Assembly (NCBI RefSeq): GCF_029962835.1
Contig: NC_080577.1
Coordinates: forward strand, 4,278,001 to 4,342,000
Source: Magnolia sinica
Lineage: Eukaryota; Streptophyta; Magnoliopsida; Magnoliales; Magnoliaceae
DNA length: 64,000 nucleotides
Direction of reading: 5' to 3'
This document shows positions 23,787 to 36,864 of the stretch, piece after piece. The number at the start of each line of letters is the position of its first letter. Position 1 is the first letter of the stretch. Under the pieces are notes generated by a model. It worked only from the letters and a program-made list of their open reading frames with translations. It had not been told where the DNA came from and ran no database searches. A program made the position numbers and the translations under genes.

Positions 23787-26700
23787 CTAGTCATCGATAT
23801 CCGTATCTTCAGCTTCTGATCTCAACTCAAAGCTTGGAAATGCAGTAGTAATGTCCCTGCAAAATGAATAAGAAGATGGTTACCAAGGTGCAGTATTCAC
23901 ACCGTACATATGCTTTTGGATACAGGTAAAATGTTGATTCAACGCTAATTCATATAAAGCACGCCACTGCGTCATTTTTCATGTACCACCATGGTCCTAA
24001 ACATCATTTTTTTTGGGCGATCTTTTGGCTACATCCTACCTATCCATGTCACAAGATCAATGTTCTGATTGGCCTTGTGTACGGTTGGGATGTGGGAGAT
24101 GAGCAAGCCTCAATCTCCCTAGCTTTCCTCAACGTGAAATTGCAGGAAGAACAGAGAAATAAAAACACCCGTAGTCATTCTGCAACTAAGATGAAATACA
24201 AAAATTGACCCAGGGTAGAAATGTTTTCTGCTATTGTATCAAACATTTAAATTTTCTTTGTACATCTGGAAAATAAATGCCTGACGTTGCATGATTTATG
24301 TATAAAAACCATTATTAAAAGACTCAGGGACACAGATTCACATTGGGCCCGGAGTCAAGTTGCGACTTTCCCAAGTTTAGGCCGACTCTACTCGCTGTGT
24401 TAGGGTAACTCGTGGTGTCACCCAGATTGGGTCCCACTGATTCCGAGCTGACTCGTCAGATTCGCAGCCAACTCAGACAAGTCTTAAAACCATGATAAAA
24501 ACTAGTTCCATATAATAGTACAAAGTTGCATTATCTGTATGTACCATGTAGAGAAAACTCATGAACAGAGAAGCAGTAAATGCTTACTTTAGATATGGAA
24601 TCGTCATATTCCTCATTAAAGATGGATTCTGAGCCACAAATTCCTTCCATTCGTCCTCATCAATCTTCCCATCACCTTTTGTGTCTGCTTCAGCAAATGC
24701 CTGGGACAGATGCAAAGTAAAAGGCGCACTCAAGTTAAACAAATCAGGTTAAAATTAAGGTAAGTAGCAGAGCTACATCAATCAATTAAGCATTAGATTC
24801 TGAAGTCCCTTAACACGACTATCTGTGTCAGTCTCGGTCATCCTCATCAATACCTTATTGACGATAGCTTCAACAATGTCATCTGAAAGGCTAATGTCCG
24901 ATTCGTTTAGAAGTGCCTTTAGCATCTCCCTGACCTTTCGCAGAAGAATTTCACAAAGAACAAACAGTTTCAGTCAGCTTTGTTTTTTAAGAAAATTAAC
25001 TCAGAAATCCTTTTGTAATTCATGGTAATACAGCTAGCAGTGGAAAAACAGAATCAAATTCTAAAAGAACTCATTGGGTTTACTCAACTCGGGTCGCTAT
25101 CACTGTGAACTTTTTGATTGACGTTTTGTGGTGAAAGAAACTGTTCCAAAAGAAACAGTATCTCTTGACCACTTTGTAATGATATGTGGAATTGCAGTCA
25201 GCTGCTAAAAGCTAAGTGGCGTATGCAACTCCCGAATTACTTCGCAATTACTTTCAAGATCAGTCAGAAAACATGCAAAGGGAACCGTTCCCAGTTTTAC
25301 CTCTTCCCATTCGATGTAACCAGTCTGCCTTATATCATACAATCGGAATGCGACTGCAACAGCATTGCATTGTGTTAGGAGACGAAACCATGCACACCTG
25401 TGCTTGGATGCATGCATAAATAAACACACGTAGATAAATATACAAGAACACATACATGCTGATAAGAAAATACGTGTGTGTGTGCATGTGTGGATATATA
25501 ATTGGAGATGGGGAAGTGTTTGTTACAAGCAACTTTGTCCGCTTCAGCAGAATTTGGATGGAAAATGCTCAATGATCGGACAAACTCTCCAAATTCAATC
25601 ACCCCGTCGTGTTTATCGTCGAACAAATCAAATATCTATTGAAACAAAAGCAGCTCAAATCAACATTATCCCCAAAAAAGAAAAGTAGAAATTTCCAATG
25701 CTGGGCCTCTGTTCACTTGTAATTATAGCCACATTTTTTTTCCAAAAGTTCAGAATTCATATCCTAATCCTAACCCTGTCAGCAAAGAGGTTTTGCTTCT
25801 TCCTGTTCCTGAAAAGTCCAAGCTGAAATTCTTCCTGCAAACCAAAACCCAATTCATAACAAACATCAAACAGCTATCTACATGCATCCCTCCATACACA
25901 CATACCAAGTTTGCCACCTTGTTTAGAAGTTGTGGCATCTCATCTAGTGCACGTATGGCGTATATTCAAATCAATCTAGACCATCCAACTGCAGAGCCCA
26001 CTAGAATTTACTGTGGTCCAAAAATCGCACCGATTGAACGATCCTAACCATCCCATTGGTGGCCATTGAATGAGTGATTAAAATACAATGACCAGCAGCC
26101 TAAATTCAGGAACCGAACTCAGATGGTTAAAATTGTTTGATCTGTGTGGATTCCAGGATGGGCTCCATCCAGAGTTTAGCCGATGATGTGGATAATCCAG
26201 ATCGCTTTATATGTATGGCAAGGGTACCATGGATGAGACATGACAACTTCAAAGATGGTTTCAACCATCACAGTAATCTAGCCCAAATTTCATGTATTTA
26301 TCTGTTGATAACACTGTAGGAGTATTTGGAGAAAAGGAAGAGAAACTTACTTTGCTAATAAGCCCATCATCAGTAAGTGAACTACTTAATTTCCTGAACA
26401 GCTCATACAAACCTTCCACTTCCTTCACACTGACTGAAAATGAAAATACCAACAGCAACAGCAACGATGAAGGAAGAAAACGTTACTGCGAAAGAGGTAA
26501 TTCTACAGAAATTTTATTAGAACACATGTACATATATCCACACACGCATATTGGTACACATGTTCACATATGCCTCAATGGAGGGACCGACCTTTCCAAC
26601 GGCTATGATGTTGCAGTACTGGATGTGAGGACCAGACGGATTTTTGCTCGGGGTGATCTTCATGGCGGGTGGCACGCCATGACAGGTTGGCACATGTGAG

Positions 26701-26838
26701 CAATGTGGATGGTAGCTTTGTCATTGATTCATTGCTCGTGTATGAATAACAAATCATCATCATCAGATCATTTCTTCCGGCAATTAAGTTGGATGTGAGT
26801 GAATGTATGTATATATCTATGCGTCTATGGATGGATGC

Positions 26839-26900
<62 letters not shown>

Positions 26901-26970
26901 AACATGTCTGAGCTGCAAGAAGAGCAGAGTCTTCGTTTTGGGATGGTTTCCTTGACCAATTGCAGCCCAT
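23787..26970 (-). CDS. Calcineurin B-like Ca2+ sensor protein, CBL-A (CBL4-related, divergent), 8 exons
   Basis: Minus-strand exons: 26901-26970, 26351-26433, 25775-25834, 25527-25635, 25301-25353, 24854-24934, 24588-24700, 23787-23856, giving 212 residues. Family role: CBLs bind Ca2+ through EF hands and recruit and activate CIPK kinases at membranes. The start at 26970 gives Met-Gly-Cys, a site for N-myristoylation (Gly2) and S-acylation (Cys3). Four EF hands are visible: the 14-residue first loop in exon 2, then loops at 77-88, 114-125 and 158-169; the fourth is canonical ([12 protein letters not shown]). The C-terminal FPSF box is present (Ser198), but Glu follows where the tandem partner has Val. 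EF hand 3 has Trp123 where CBLs normally have Arg. The exon 6 acceptor is the less common AAG. A (CT)n tract follows the exon 1 donor in the transcript. Exons 2-8 match the downstream CBL gene in length. It is most likely expressed, but more diverged than its partner. Confidence 0.93.
26843..26895. repeat. (GA)n microsatellite at the start of CBL-A intron 1
   Basis: A 53-bp GA run; on the transcript strand it is (CT)n, starting about 5 nt after the intron's GTAAG donor. Confidence 0.95.
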
Positions 26971-27161
26971 CAAATAGAGAAAAATGTCTTCTTTTTTTCT
27001 TTTAAGGTTTTATGATCTGATCTTTGGAAAACGAAGTGATTTAAATGTGCAGAAGAAACAGAGGTTTTACGAAAGAAGAGGTGCAGCAGTTTCCCACTCT
27101 TTTTATGTTTTCTGTCCCTCTTTTTAAGGAGGCTGGGTTTTCTTTATCACTATCTTTACCG

Positions 27162-27168
27162 TATATAA
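27162..27168 (-). promoter_or_regulatory. Possible TATA box of CBL-A
   Basis: On the minus strand the sequence reads TTATATA, about 195 bp upstream of the CBL-A start codon, which would leave a leader of about 160 nt. The assignment rests on motif and distance only. Confidence 0.3.
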
Positions 27169-27399
27169 CGCGAGCAGCGTTTGGACACTTTTCCCTGGCA
27201 GTTAAATCTCCGCAGGCAAAGACATTCGGATGTTAAATAAATAAATAAATAAATACGAGTATTCAAGGTAAGGATGTTTTTGAAACCCACATTTAAAATA
27301 AGGTTACGGATGTTCTGGCAACCATAAAATGTAAGCATTCCAACAGTTTTGGATTTCACCTTTTTAAAAAAATTGGATTAATGCGTCTCAGGCAGGGGC

Positions 27400-28511
27400 T
27401 ATATGGGGCCCACCGTGATGTGCGGGTTTTATCTATGCTGTCCATCCATCTTTTCATATCATTTTAGGGAATAAGTCTAAAAATTTAGGGATAGGTCCCA
27501 AGCTCAATTGGACCGCACCATAGGAAGTAGTGGTGATAATGAAACTTGTTATGCGTAAATTTGAACCGAGCCGCATCAGGTTAACTTCGGCATTGATGAA
27601 TAAAGCTTCGGGTGGGTAATGTTTGAGCTGAGAAAAATGTCTGACCTGAGGGCTCTGGTAGAACTATGACTCCGACCCGATCTTCTCATAATCTTGTAAG
27701 GATCACCTCAGAGCAGTAGCAATTTGTCCGAGCCGATCCGTCTATCTCCTCTATTTGACTCAATCCCCTCAACTTAAACATGTCATCAATCTACTTACTC
27801 ATGGGCTCGGCTCGAGTCGCCAAGCCGGATCTAAGCCAGGAGGTCGAGTCAGATGGGAGCTTGATGAATGACATTAATGTATAAGTCCAGTAATGCACAA
27901 CTAGAGTTGTGTCTGGCGCACAATCTTCGGGTAATTGCCAACTACCGCCCCCTCGTAATCCTCACGTGATAGCTATGATCGAGCCGAGATTGTCGGACAC
28001 ATTTACCCCGACCCTCGGATATAAATACAGATCATTTTTACAAGATTAGGTATGCAATATCTCGCACCCTCACTCTACTTTACGCTACTTAGACCCAGAT
28101 TCCTTAGCCTGACTTTGGCATCGGAGGGTCCCCTGCTTGAGTAAGGGTATCATTTGTTCACTATTTTGTGCAGGACTAGGGTCTGCTCCAAGCACACGGC
28201 TCGATGGAAGGTGATCCAAATTTTTGCACCAACAAAACTCACCCTTGAAACCCTCTTAAGGGCCACCGTGATGTTTATTTGTCATCCACCTTGTTCATAA
28301 GATGATATAGAACTGGATGAATGAAGGGAAAACGCAATTATCATATTGATCCAAAACTTCTTCTGCTCGCATAAGTTTTTAATGGTGGGAATTCAATCGC
28401 CATTGTGTGGTCCACTTGAGCTCGGGATCTACCTCATTTTTGTGTTCATATCTTAAAATTATCTGAAAAAATAGTTAGATTGCGTAGAATATATCACGGT
28501 GTCCACATAGG
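27400..28511. mobile_element. Foldback GGGCCCACC repeat carrying a solo LTR
   Basis: The left half 27400-27546 (tggggcccaccgtgatgtgc, ccatccatcttttcatatca) and right half 28235-28511 (gccaccgtgatgtttatttg, tgtggtccacttgagctcg) form one element split by the solo LTR. Without the LTR and one copy of AAACT the two halves read continuously. Confidence 0.8.
27547..28234 (+). mobile_element. Solo LTR, 5-bp target duplication AAACT
   Basis: A 688-bp sequence from TGTTATGCG to CACCAACA, flanked by perfect AAACT copies (27542-27546 and 28235-28239). It contains atataaatacagat, a plausible TATA region. TG...CA ends and a 5-bp duplication identify an LTR retrotransposon; no internal region remains, so it is a fossil solo LTR. 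The perfect duplication suggests it is younger than its two relatives. Confidence 0.88.
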
Positions 28512-30519
28512 GCCCTGTCTAGATGAATTATCTTCCACCATGTTAGTGGCAAAGAGCCATTGGCTTAATGTGAGTAGCCAGATCCTCTATTGGCACAAAT
28601 TGAAATTTTCTATTTTCTTACATACTGATTGGTCTATGTTATCATGGGCGTTGTCAAAACTACTACATTAAATGCAGTATCTGGCCCAATCACGGACTCC
28701 TTTTCTCTGTAGCATGTAATTGCACTCTTCACTTTCATCTCCATTTCTTATCTTCTCTATAGTGCTTTCCCTCCACATATGTCACACGGGCCCCACACAC
28801 ACCCTAGTATACATGTGCAAGTTACATTGACCATTGACACTCTTAATGCGCCAGGATGCACATGGTAAGTAATGGACAGTCAAATCATCAATTTGGACTA
28901 TTCATAGGGTTGCCCCACTTTTCATACCCCACCATGAAAAGCTCAAACGTTATCCTCTCCTTTTGTAGCCCTTGGTTCTCCGAGAGCTGCTGATGGTCAT
29001 AGTCATGTAATGAAAAAGGACTGTCCAATTCTATTCATATTAATAACCTGACCTTTTATTCCTAATCATCCAATTTTTTATAGCGTCCATTTGATTCCTA
29101 TTTATCAATTCTATTCAAATTGACAGCTATAAAAGGAATAGGGAATGTCCCTAAAAGTTCATGAAAGCAATAAGAAATAATTTAACTGAGGACACAACCC
29201 GTGATAGAATGGAATGGTTAGACCGGATTTGTCCCATCCCAAGTAATTAAGATAAGGTGTAGGCTTGGATGGAATAATTACTTCAATGGGTGTAGACTTT
29301 TCCCAGCATATATCCATGACTTGGAAAAGTTCTAACCCTAGAATATGTGGCCAATTAATGGATGGTCACCAAAGAAAACATAGCAACGGTTCACATTCAT
29401 TATACTGAGAGAGAGAGAATTTCAGTACAACGAGCAAAGGACTAGGTGCTTCTAAGCATAGGATCAGGTTCTTATATGGTGATGAAAGGATGGGGTGGAA
29501 TGGGACCCATGGCCCATTTGTGGAGGGCAATACCCAACTCCATTTCAGGAAAAACACGTTCCTTCACGCGTGTACAATGCAGCTAATGCACACGCCACCA
29601 CATATGCCAGTGCAGGCCGACTTCTGCAATATCCAAGCCATCCATCAAAGAGTACCACTACAAAATTCTCTATCTAAGGAGTTAGGTCAGTCTATTATCG
29701 AGGTGGGCCACAAATAACTGAATAACTGTACAGGTCCGTCGATTTGTATCAAATGTCATGGGACGCATACTGAATGGACCACATTTACCTTTGGGCAGTG
29801 AAATCTAAACGAGGATGTCCACATGATGGATGGCTTGGATATTCCACCTATCTGCCACGTTGGCATATGTTGTGGCGCGTGCATTAGCTGTCTGACTTAT
29901 AGATGCATGCAAATGTACTCAGAAAAGCTAACCCTTCAAATATTCGCCGAGATATCCATGCCATTTCGCATAATTCCATGTGTCACTTCTACGGAAATAT
30001 TGTTAGTGCAACTCAGTAACCGAGTCGTGAGTGACTCGGCAATCAAGGGCTGACCACAACCGGTTGAAGATTCGATATTTGAGGCCCCACGTAAAATACT
30101 TGTTTGCAATGTGATTGCGCCACATCAAATAGACTACATTTAATGTGGTAGTGTTGACAAATTCATTAATGACGTGGGTAATGTAATCCAATTATAATGT
30201 TGGAAAATAAGAAAATTCTGCCAGTGGCGGGCACAAGATTCAGATTCATCGTCCGTGGATAGAGAGAGCCATGCACACCTGCAGCTTTTATGCATGCACC
30301 CGTGCATACTTTTGTACACATGTCATGGGTGTAAAATCCCAAATAGTCTATGTGATGCAGCACACTATGAAACCCCCAATTGCCAACTTTCAGCTTGATT
30401 GAAAACTCTCCCGGGCTATAAAATATGCCTGTCAACCTAATAATTAAAATTAAAATAAAATTAAGTTATGGTTTACTATACATCTAAGCTGGTAGTGACG
30501 GAAGTTTAATTTGTATGAG
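28512..30519. other. Gene-free stretch
   Basis: No gene recognised. Short direct phrases such as gtcaattctattcatattaa / tcaattctattcaaattgac occur at 29015-29120, with a short GA run at 29407-29418. Confidence 0.4.
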
Positions 30520-30900
30520 GATAATATTTGTTCCTACAGTTTATTCGAGTGATAATAACCCGAGGACGGAAGGTTTCAATACTGGACGTTTCTATTCCCA
30601 CTGTTTCATTTGGTATAGTCTACCTCTTCTTTTTTTTTTCTTTTTTTCTTTTTTTTAAAACACGCACACACACCCCCGGACACTCACGCTAGGGAATTTC
30701 ACCACCTATGGATACTTGAACCCTGGACCCAGTGTTGAAACTCCTGGGAGTCTACCACCGGAGCAAGAGTGAGGATCCTGGTATAGCCTACCTGATATTT
30801 GAATCTGCCTGATTTTTATACTACTATCCAATTGTGGTCTTTCAAAACAGATGGACTTAGTGTATTTGTCACGTACATCTCTGTGGACCCCACACAGCTG
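30520..30900. mobile_element. Foldback GGGCCCACC repeat (right half) interrupted by a SINE
   Basis: Carries gaaggtttcaatactgg, cccactgtttcatttggt, gatggacttagtgtatttg and ctctgtggaccccacac in family order, split at 30626-30779 by the SINE. Confidence 0.65.
30626..30779 (-). mobile_element. tRNA-derived SINE, 14-bp target duplication
   Basis: On the minus strand: an A-box-like gctccggtggtagactcc, a B-box GGGTTCAAGTATCC, then a 3' A-rich tail. Flanks ggtatagtctacct (30612-30625) and ggtatagcctacct (30780-30793) differ at one base, as expected for LINE-driven insertion. Confidence 0.85.
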
Positions 30901-31099
30901 TGCCCGGGTTCACGGGCAACCGATACTTGAGCCGTTTTACAGGAACGCCATATATTTTAAAGTTACTATAATACCCTCTGCGTATTTAACTAAAATCTCA
31001 TTTATGTCCTTTGAATTTTTAATGTTCACCGCTCTCTAAGAACAAATTGTGAGGGTAAAAATGTCCGGATGCTACTCCCGTCATTTATAGCAAATGTTT

Positions 31100-31380
31100 G
31101 GTATATTTGTGGATATAACTGGAATAAATCTTAGTTCTAACGTATCTCTGGTGTGAATAAGATCATACAGACATGGATGAATAGAAAACATAAATATAAG
31201 CTTTTCAATGGTACAAGTTCAATTCAACTGTTTCCTGTGGTGTGGTCCATTTAAACATTGGATATGCTTCATTTTTGGGCTAAAGCTATAAAATTATCTG
31301 ATAAAATGGATGGACGGAGCGGATAAAATACATAGATCATGGTGGACCTTATAGGGTTTACTAAGTACGCTAATCCGCGT
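31100..31380. mobile_element. Foldback element, CGGATTG-terminus family, right half
   Basis: Contains acatggatgaatagaaaaca, tttcctgtggtgtggtcc, gatggacggagcggataaa and ends tttactaagtacgctaatccg, the mirror of a GCGGATTAGCGTACTTAGTA terminus. Confidence 0.65.
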
Positions 31381-31531
31381 CCCTCTGGTGGGAAACCGAT
31401 TCGGTGAGGCTGGGAAAACACGAGTTCGCTGAGGCCCTGATATGGAGGGCACCCCACGGTCCAGCTACCTGTGTGACGTCCAAGATCGAACCAATTTCCA
31501 AGGACGCAGGAACTTACTGCCAAGGGAAGCT

Positions 31532-31890
31532 AGGTGGGCCCACCAAGATGTTTGTGAGAAATGAGATCATATACTGGACATGGACAAAAAAATGAAGCAG
31601 ATTCCAAACTCAAGCGAGCCGCGCTACCAGAAAACGTGGGTAGGAAAATACCCACAGTTGAAACCTCCCTAAGTCCAGAGGAATGTTTATATGCCGTCCT
31701 AAGGTCATTCCTTTTAGGATGAACTGAAAACACAAATATTAGCTTATCCAAAACTTCCGGGACTCCACGAATATTTCTAGGTGGACATTCAATCCTCATT
31801 GTCAAGCGGCCTAATTTTTTAGGCCCATATCCTAACATGGTCTAGGAAAACAAATGGGTAGGATTTCTCACAAACATTACAGTGGCCCCA
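31532..31890. mobile_element. Foldback GGGCCCACC repeat, complete
   Basis: Left tgggcccaccaagatgtttg (then tgagaaatgagatca) mirrors right gtaggatttctcacaaacat. Centre: gtttatatgccgtcc and cttatccaaaacttccggga. Confidence 0.65.
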
Positions 31891-33636
31891 ACTAGCATCC
31901 TTTTTCACAGGCAATGGGCCTCTGCTTTCGAACATGCTTTGCATGACTTATATTTGATAGTAGCATGTAGCCCAAACAAATCTTGTCACGTCAGGGCCTC
32001 ATTCAATTTGGATTATCTCTGGTGCTTACATTAACATAGGGTGGGGTATATAAGATAAATTGCGAGCTTGTGAGGCAGGCTGAAAAAAAGAAAAAGAAAA
32101 AAAGGAAGAGGTCGTGGGGTGAAATATAAACCATGTGATCAATGATTTTTAATACGGACACAAAAATGCATCCAACTAACTATTTCATCCATTTATTTGT
32201 TAGGGCCAATCATGGTTGGCTTATGATTCTAGCCAATTACTCCGTTTACTCAATTGTAACCCTCCCATGGAAAAATAGATGGCTGAGAAAGTAAGGGCAG
32301 ATCAAAGATGGATTGGATCAGCCATTTAAAATGGACTTAATGGACAGTTCAGATCAATAAAATGAAATGTCTAAGAGAACTGACGCAACTAAGAGCACCA
32401 TAACTTATAATTCATTAAAAGCACTGGATCATTTCTCTTGAAACTTTTTAAGTATTATAGATTGTTGATGGACGACTTTTTTAAAATTGGAAGTGTCCAA
32501 ATTGATTATCGATGACAGCCCTTACTTTATTTTATTCTTAAATTCTTCTCATGTTTTTTTTAATCTAAGATGCTTAAGACCGTATGCTTGTGGAGCATTA
32601 ATTGTACAAAGACCCATTTATACGTTTTAGACCTGACCCACATCCAATCTGTTATGCAAATGGTTAGGTTCGGATCCTTTATTCTTGACCTGACCTATTC
32701 AATAAACAAATCAGCTTACCTTGACTTAGATCCAACTCAGATTTAATGAGCTGGGTGTGGCCGAAAACACAAACCCAAGTATTGGGCCGGGTCTATATCT
32801 CCTGGTTCATGCAACACATGCGAAAATTCTATCAGGCTAGCATGTTGTTTGTGTGACATCCACTCCGTCCATCAGGTATGCTCCTTGAAGCTAGGCCCTG
32901 TGGCAAAACATCAGCCTCATACACACAGGTGGACCCACCATGATTTATATATTTCATCAAAACCGTTCATTAAGTACGCGTCATTAGAATGAAGTGGACA
33001 TGCAAAAATCAGCCTGATTCAAAACTTAGGCAGGCCCCACCAAGTAAACTTAGAGGTCTTCAGTACAATTTTATAATAATTTCATTGGCATGGTCCTCAA
33101 TGAGTTTTTTTTTTTTTTTTTAAATTTAAATCAAGCTGATCTTTTGTTGATATGGTGAATACATTGGTTCTCACCTGATGGAAGGGGTGAATTTTCCATA
33201 TACACCATGATGGGCCCCATACAAGTAAGGTGTTTTGTGCACTGCATAAAACAAGTGTTGTAGATGACGTTCGTACCCATAATATAAGCTCACTTGCAAT
33301 AATTAAATAATTGAATGGTAGAATGGCTTAAAATGGACTGAGTGGGTCATGAGATGGCAGCATGCATTCTTCAATGTTCTTGGACAGCAAAATCACTGAG
33401 TCAACTCAGTAGAACTTAGCATGGGTCAAGCATTCGAGTCATTGAACTTTGATGAGAATAAAGTTCAATTTAGTTATTCCTTATTACATGGCCATCATTG
33501 CCTTGTGAACACTCACCAGACAACATCCTATAAAAAATCATCATTTCAATCAAGGACGGATTCTTTTTCTGATTCAGGGTTTTATTTATTTATTTATTCA
33601 ATTATTTCTAATTTTGCGTGATTTTCTTAACATCAG
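31891..33636. other. Gene-free stretch with a decayed foldback at about 32880-33240
   Basis: The pair caggtggacccaccatgatt and caccatgatgggccccatac frames a decayed repeat. No gene supported elsewhere. Confidence 0.4.
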
Positions 33637-33805
33637 CCCCATTTAATGGGCACCTAAAAAATGAATTCATCTAATTTTAATTAGGAGTAATTTTTTATTA
33701 AAAATCTTGATCTCTAAGAATCTCTAATGCATAACAACTTCATGTTAAAGTAATTATTTATTAGAGATCAAGACTTTTAGTACATGATTATTGGTAACCC
33801 TACTG
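33637..33805. mobile_element. Decayed MITE, TTTGGTAGAC family (copy 3)
   Basis: Contains gggcacctaaaaaatgaatt, atctaattttaattaggagt and an inner inverted pair ttgatctctaa / ttagagatcaag like copy 1. The right terminus is not recognisable. Confidence 0.5.
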
Positions 33806-35151
33806 TGGCCTGACATGAACTTAGTGTCCATGATGAGGGCCATCAATCAATGGCTTGGATATCCCTAACATGGCCCACACAAATGGGGGCCATTCAATTT
33901 CTCATGCAACACTTTTTTTTTTCCCAGCCAACATATCACTTGCATAGAACACCGTCTTTCACATATAACATTTCCTCTCCAGCCAACATGTTACTTGGAA
34001 ACAGCCCAGATAGGTGACCTCATAGGATCTGATGCTTTCTACATGATTTTTGTACTTCACAAAACTAAGGATGGCCACTCTGTCCAAAAATCCACCTAAA
34101 TACTGTGAGAGTGGAGATGAACAAATAAACCTTTTGATCCTGCGATTAGGATGACCATTGTACACAATCAACAGTTTAGATCGTCTTAATCGAATATTCT
34201 CTCTCGTAATTCATAAATATAAAGCTAAAAAGAGTCATGGAGGGGGCATCCAAACCACTAATGAGGCAATCCCTACCATGTCGCTGCCCTGGCCCACAAA
34301 TCAGGCCTATTCACCGATCAGGTTTCATGGATGTATAAAGCTTCTTAACAAAAGCTAACCAAATAAAATAAATTCAGTAACAGGTACAAGGTATGTCACA
34401 TCCAATCCACTCATCAGGCAGGATCCACCATGTAGATGATCCGATCCAAAAATCAGGCTAGTCTTCTCATCAAGTGGTCCTGCCCCTTTATTAGATATGA
34501 CACGTCGACCCCCTAGTGAGTGGACCAGTCTGATTCATGGACCATGCCAGTAACAAGGTGAGAGCCTGGATTGCCTTCTTTTTTCCTTCTTTTTTTTTTA
34601 AAAAAGTTTGAGAGCCTGGATACCTACCAGGGTAATCCACTTAAATACTTGAAGCTGCAAAAACATTATCATTTAACAATATCTGAATTTGATAGTGAAA
34701 ATCTACAACCCATTATACACATTTAAATCATCTGCTCAATGAAAACAACACGAAAATTTTAACATGGAAATTATGTTTTGCATAGGCATGAAAACAGAAA
34801 TGTTGTCCCACATATACAGTTAAAAGTCTTATATACATTTAGCTTTATCTTCTCTGCATTGAAAAAAAAAAAAAAAAACATCACGAAACTGAAGATAGTA
34901 AATACACGTCATCTGCGAGAAACCAAGATGGTTTTCAAGCTCAGATTTGGAGGTATTTCTAACAACTTCGCGTTTGCATTTTATATTTCTAACAACTTCG
35001 CACTTGCATTTTATATATATAAGAAACGGTGCGATTATCTTCATACCTTTCGCACTGCCATAGAAAACGCAAGAATGGAAAAGTAACCATAGAGGACATT
35101 GATCGAGGCCCTTTTATTTTCAGGATGAGAACAGCAGCACGATCCATGTAT
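33806..35151. other. Gene-free stretch downstream of CBL-B
   Basis: The last few hundred bases probably hold the CBL-B 3' UTR. A 33-bp direct repeat (tttctaacaacttcgc) occurs at about 34956-35018. No further gene. Confidence 0.45.
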
Positions 35152-36774
35152 TTAGGATGTCATATCTGCATCTTCGACTTCGGAGTTCAACACAAAGCTG
35201 GGAAATGCGATTGTTATGTCCCTGAAAAGTGTAATTCCACGTCGCATTTGTAATTGAATTGCCGTGGACCATTAAATGCAAAGAGGGGCTAAAGTACGCA
35301 CTACATTCATCACTATTTCTCAAAATGTCCATGACTAATGGCATGTGCATATGGCAATTCAAACAATCAAACCTGTTGAGGATGGATCATAGCCCAAAAA
35401 TCAGACTGAATGGGCAATCTCAACCATCTGATTTCCCATTGCTTTTCAACTGGTGAGCAATTTATTTAGCAGTCCCCACCAATTGGACAGTCAGGAGGAT
35501 TCAATCACAGTGCAATTTTCAGGTTATGCTCCATCAAAAATGGACTATGCAGCTTGGATAGTCTTGATTGACATACATGCATGCCGCATGTAAAATGGAC
35601 TCGAGCCATAGACTTAAAAAGATATGCACTCTGCTTTTTAGGTTGTAAGCACAACTATCAATGTGGATCTTTCTAATTGTCAACTATAAATTAATAATTT
35701 AGATCAGGTTACTTTCATGTAATTGAACTTCGAAATTTCTCCCATGGATAATTCTCTCACTTCAAAAATCCTTGACGAGCTATTAGAGCCCGGATATCCA
35801 TGTAGAATATAATGCAAGGGCATTTTCACGCTAGGCTCGAGTGGGGTTCCCTGTAAGATGTAGAGGCACACTCAGGGTGGGCGGCCCATGTGAGGCGGCC
35901 CCCACCGGTGTAAGGCGGGTGGCTCGTGTGAGATGGTACCCATGTGATGTGGGGCCCACGAGAAGGGTTCGACCGAGGTCCTTAACCGTGCGATATGAGG
36001 CATGGGCTATGAGATAAAAGGATTGATTTGCCATACTCTAACAATTTGAGCTTTTAGAGCAAGTGGTTAATTGTCTTGCATCAAAGTGGTATAGAGAGGG
36101 ATACTTAATGAGGGCCATTTTCACATTGGGCTTGAGTGGGGTTCCCTTTGGGATGTAGGGGGCCAAGGGCACACTCGGGGTGGGCGGCTTGTGTGAGGCA
36201 GGTGGCCCATATGATGTGGGTCCCACGAAGCAAGTGCTTAATTGTCCTGTATCAGAACAACTCACTTTAAATATGGAAGAGTCATATTCTTTATCAAAGA
36301 TGGATTTCGTGCCACGAATTCCTTCCACTCATCTGGATCTATTTTCCCATCGCCTTTTGAATCTGCCTCAGTGAACGTCTGTAAAAATAAAGAAATATGA
36401 ATCACTAAGCCAAAAGAAATTTTAATAGTACAATTTTCATTGAAGCAAAAGGTTGTCAAATGAGAGGGCTAGTTTCAAACCTTGCCAACAATCGTTTCAA
36501 CAACATCATCGGAAAGGCTAAGATCAGATTCATTCAGAAGGGCCAACACCATCTCTTTCAACTATGTATAAACACAATTTCAAATAATAGATTCTAGATA
36601 ATCAGTCTCAGATCATGAAATGTTAAAAGATATGTTCATATTCAATGCACCTGACAAACAATAAATCTCTCAAAAAGCTGCAAAGGGTGAATTTGGTGTT
36701 GTAACTTGATTGAATGGATTATTATGTCTAGAATGGTAGTTAGAAAATTCCTTGTAGATGTAAGACATTTTAGT

Positions 36775-36864
<90 letters not shown>

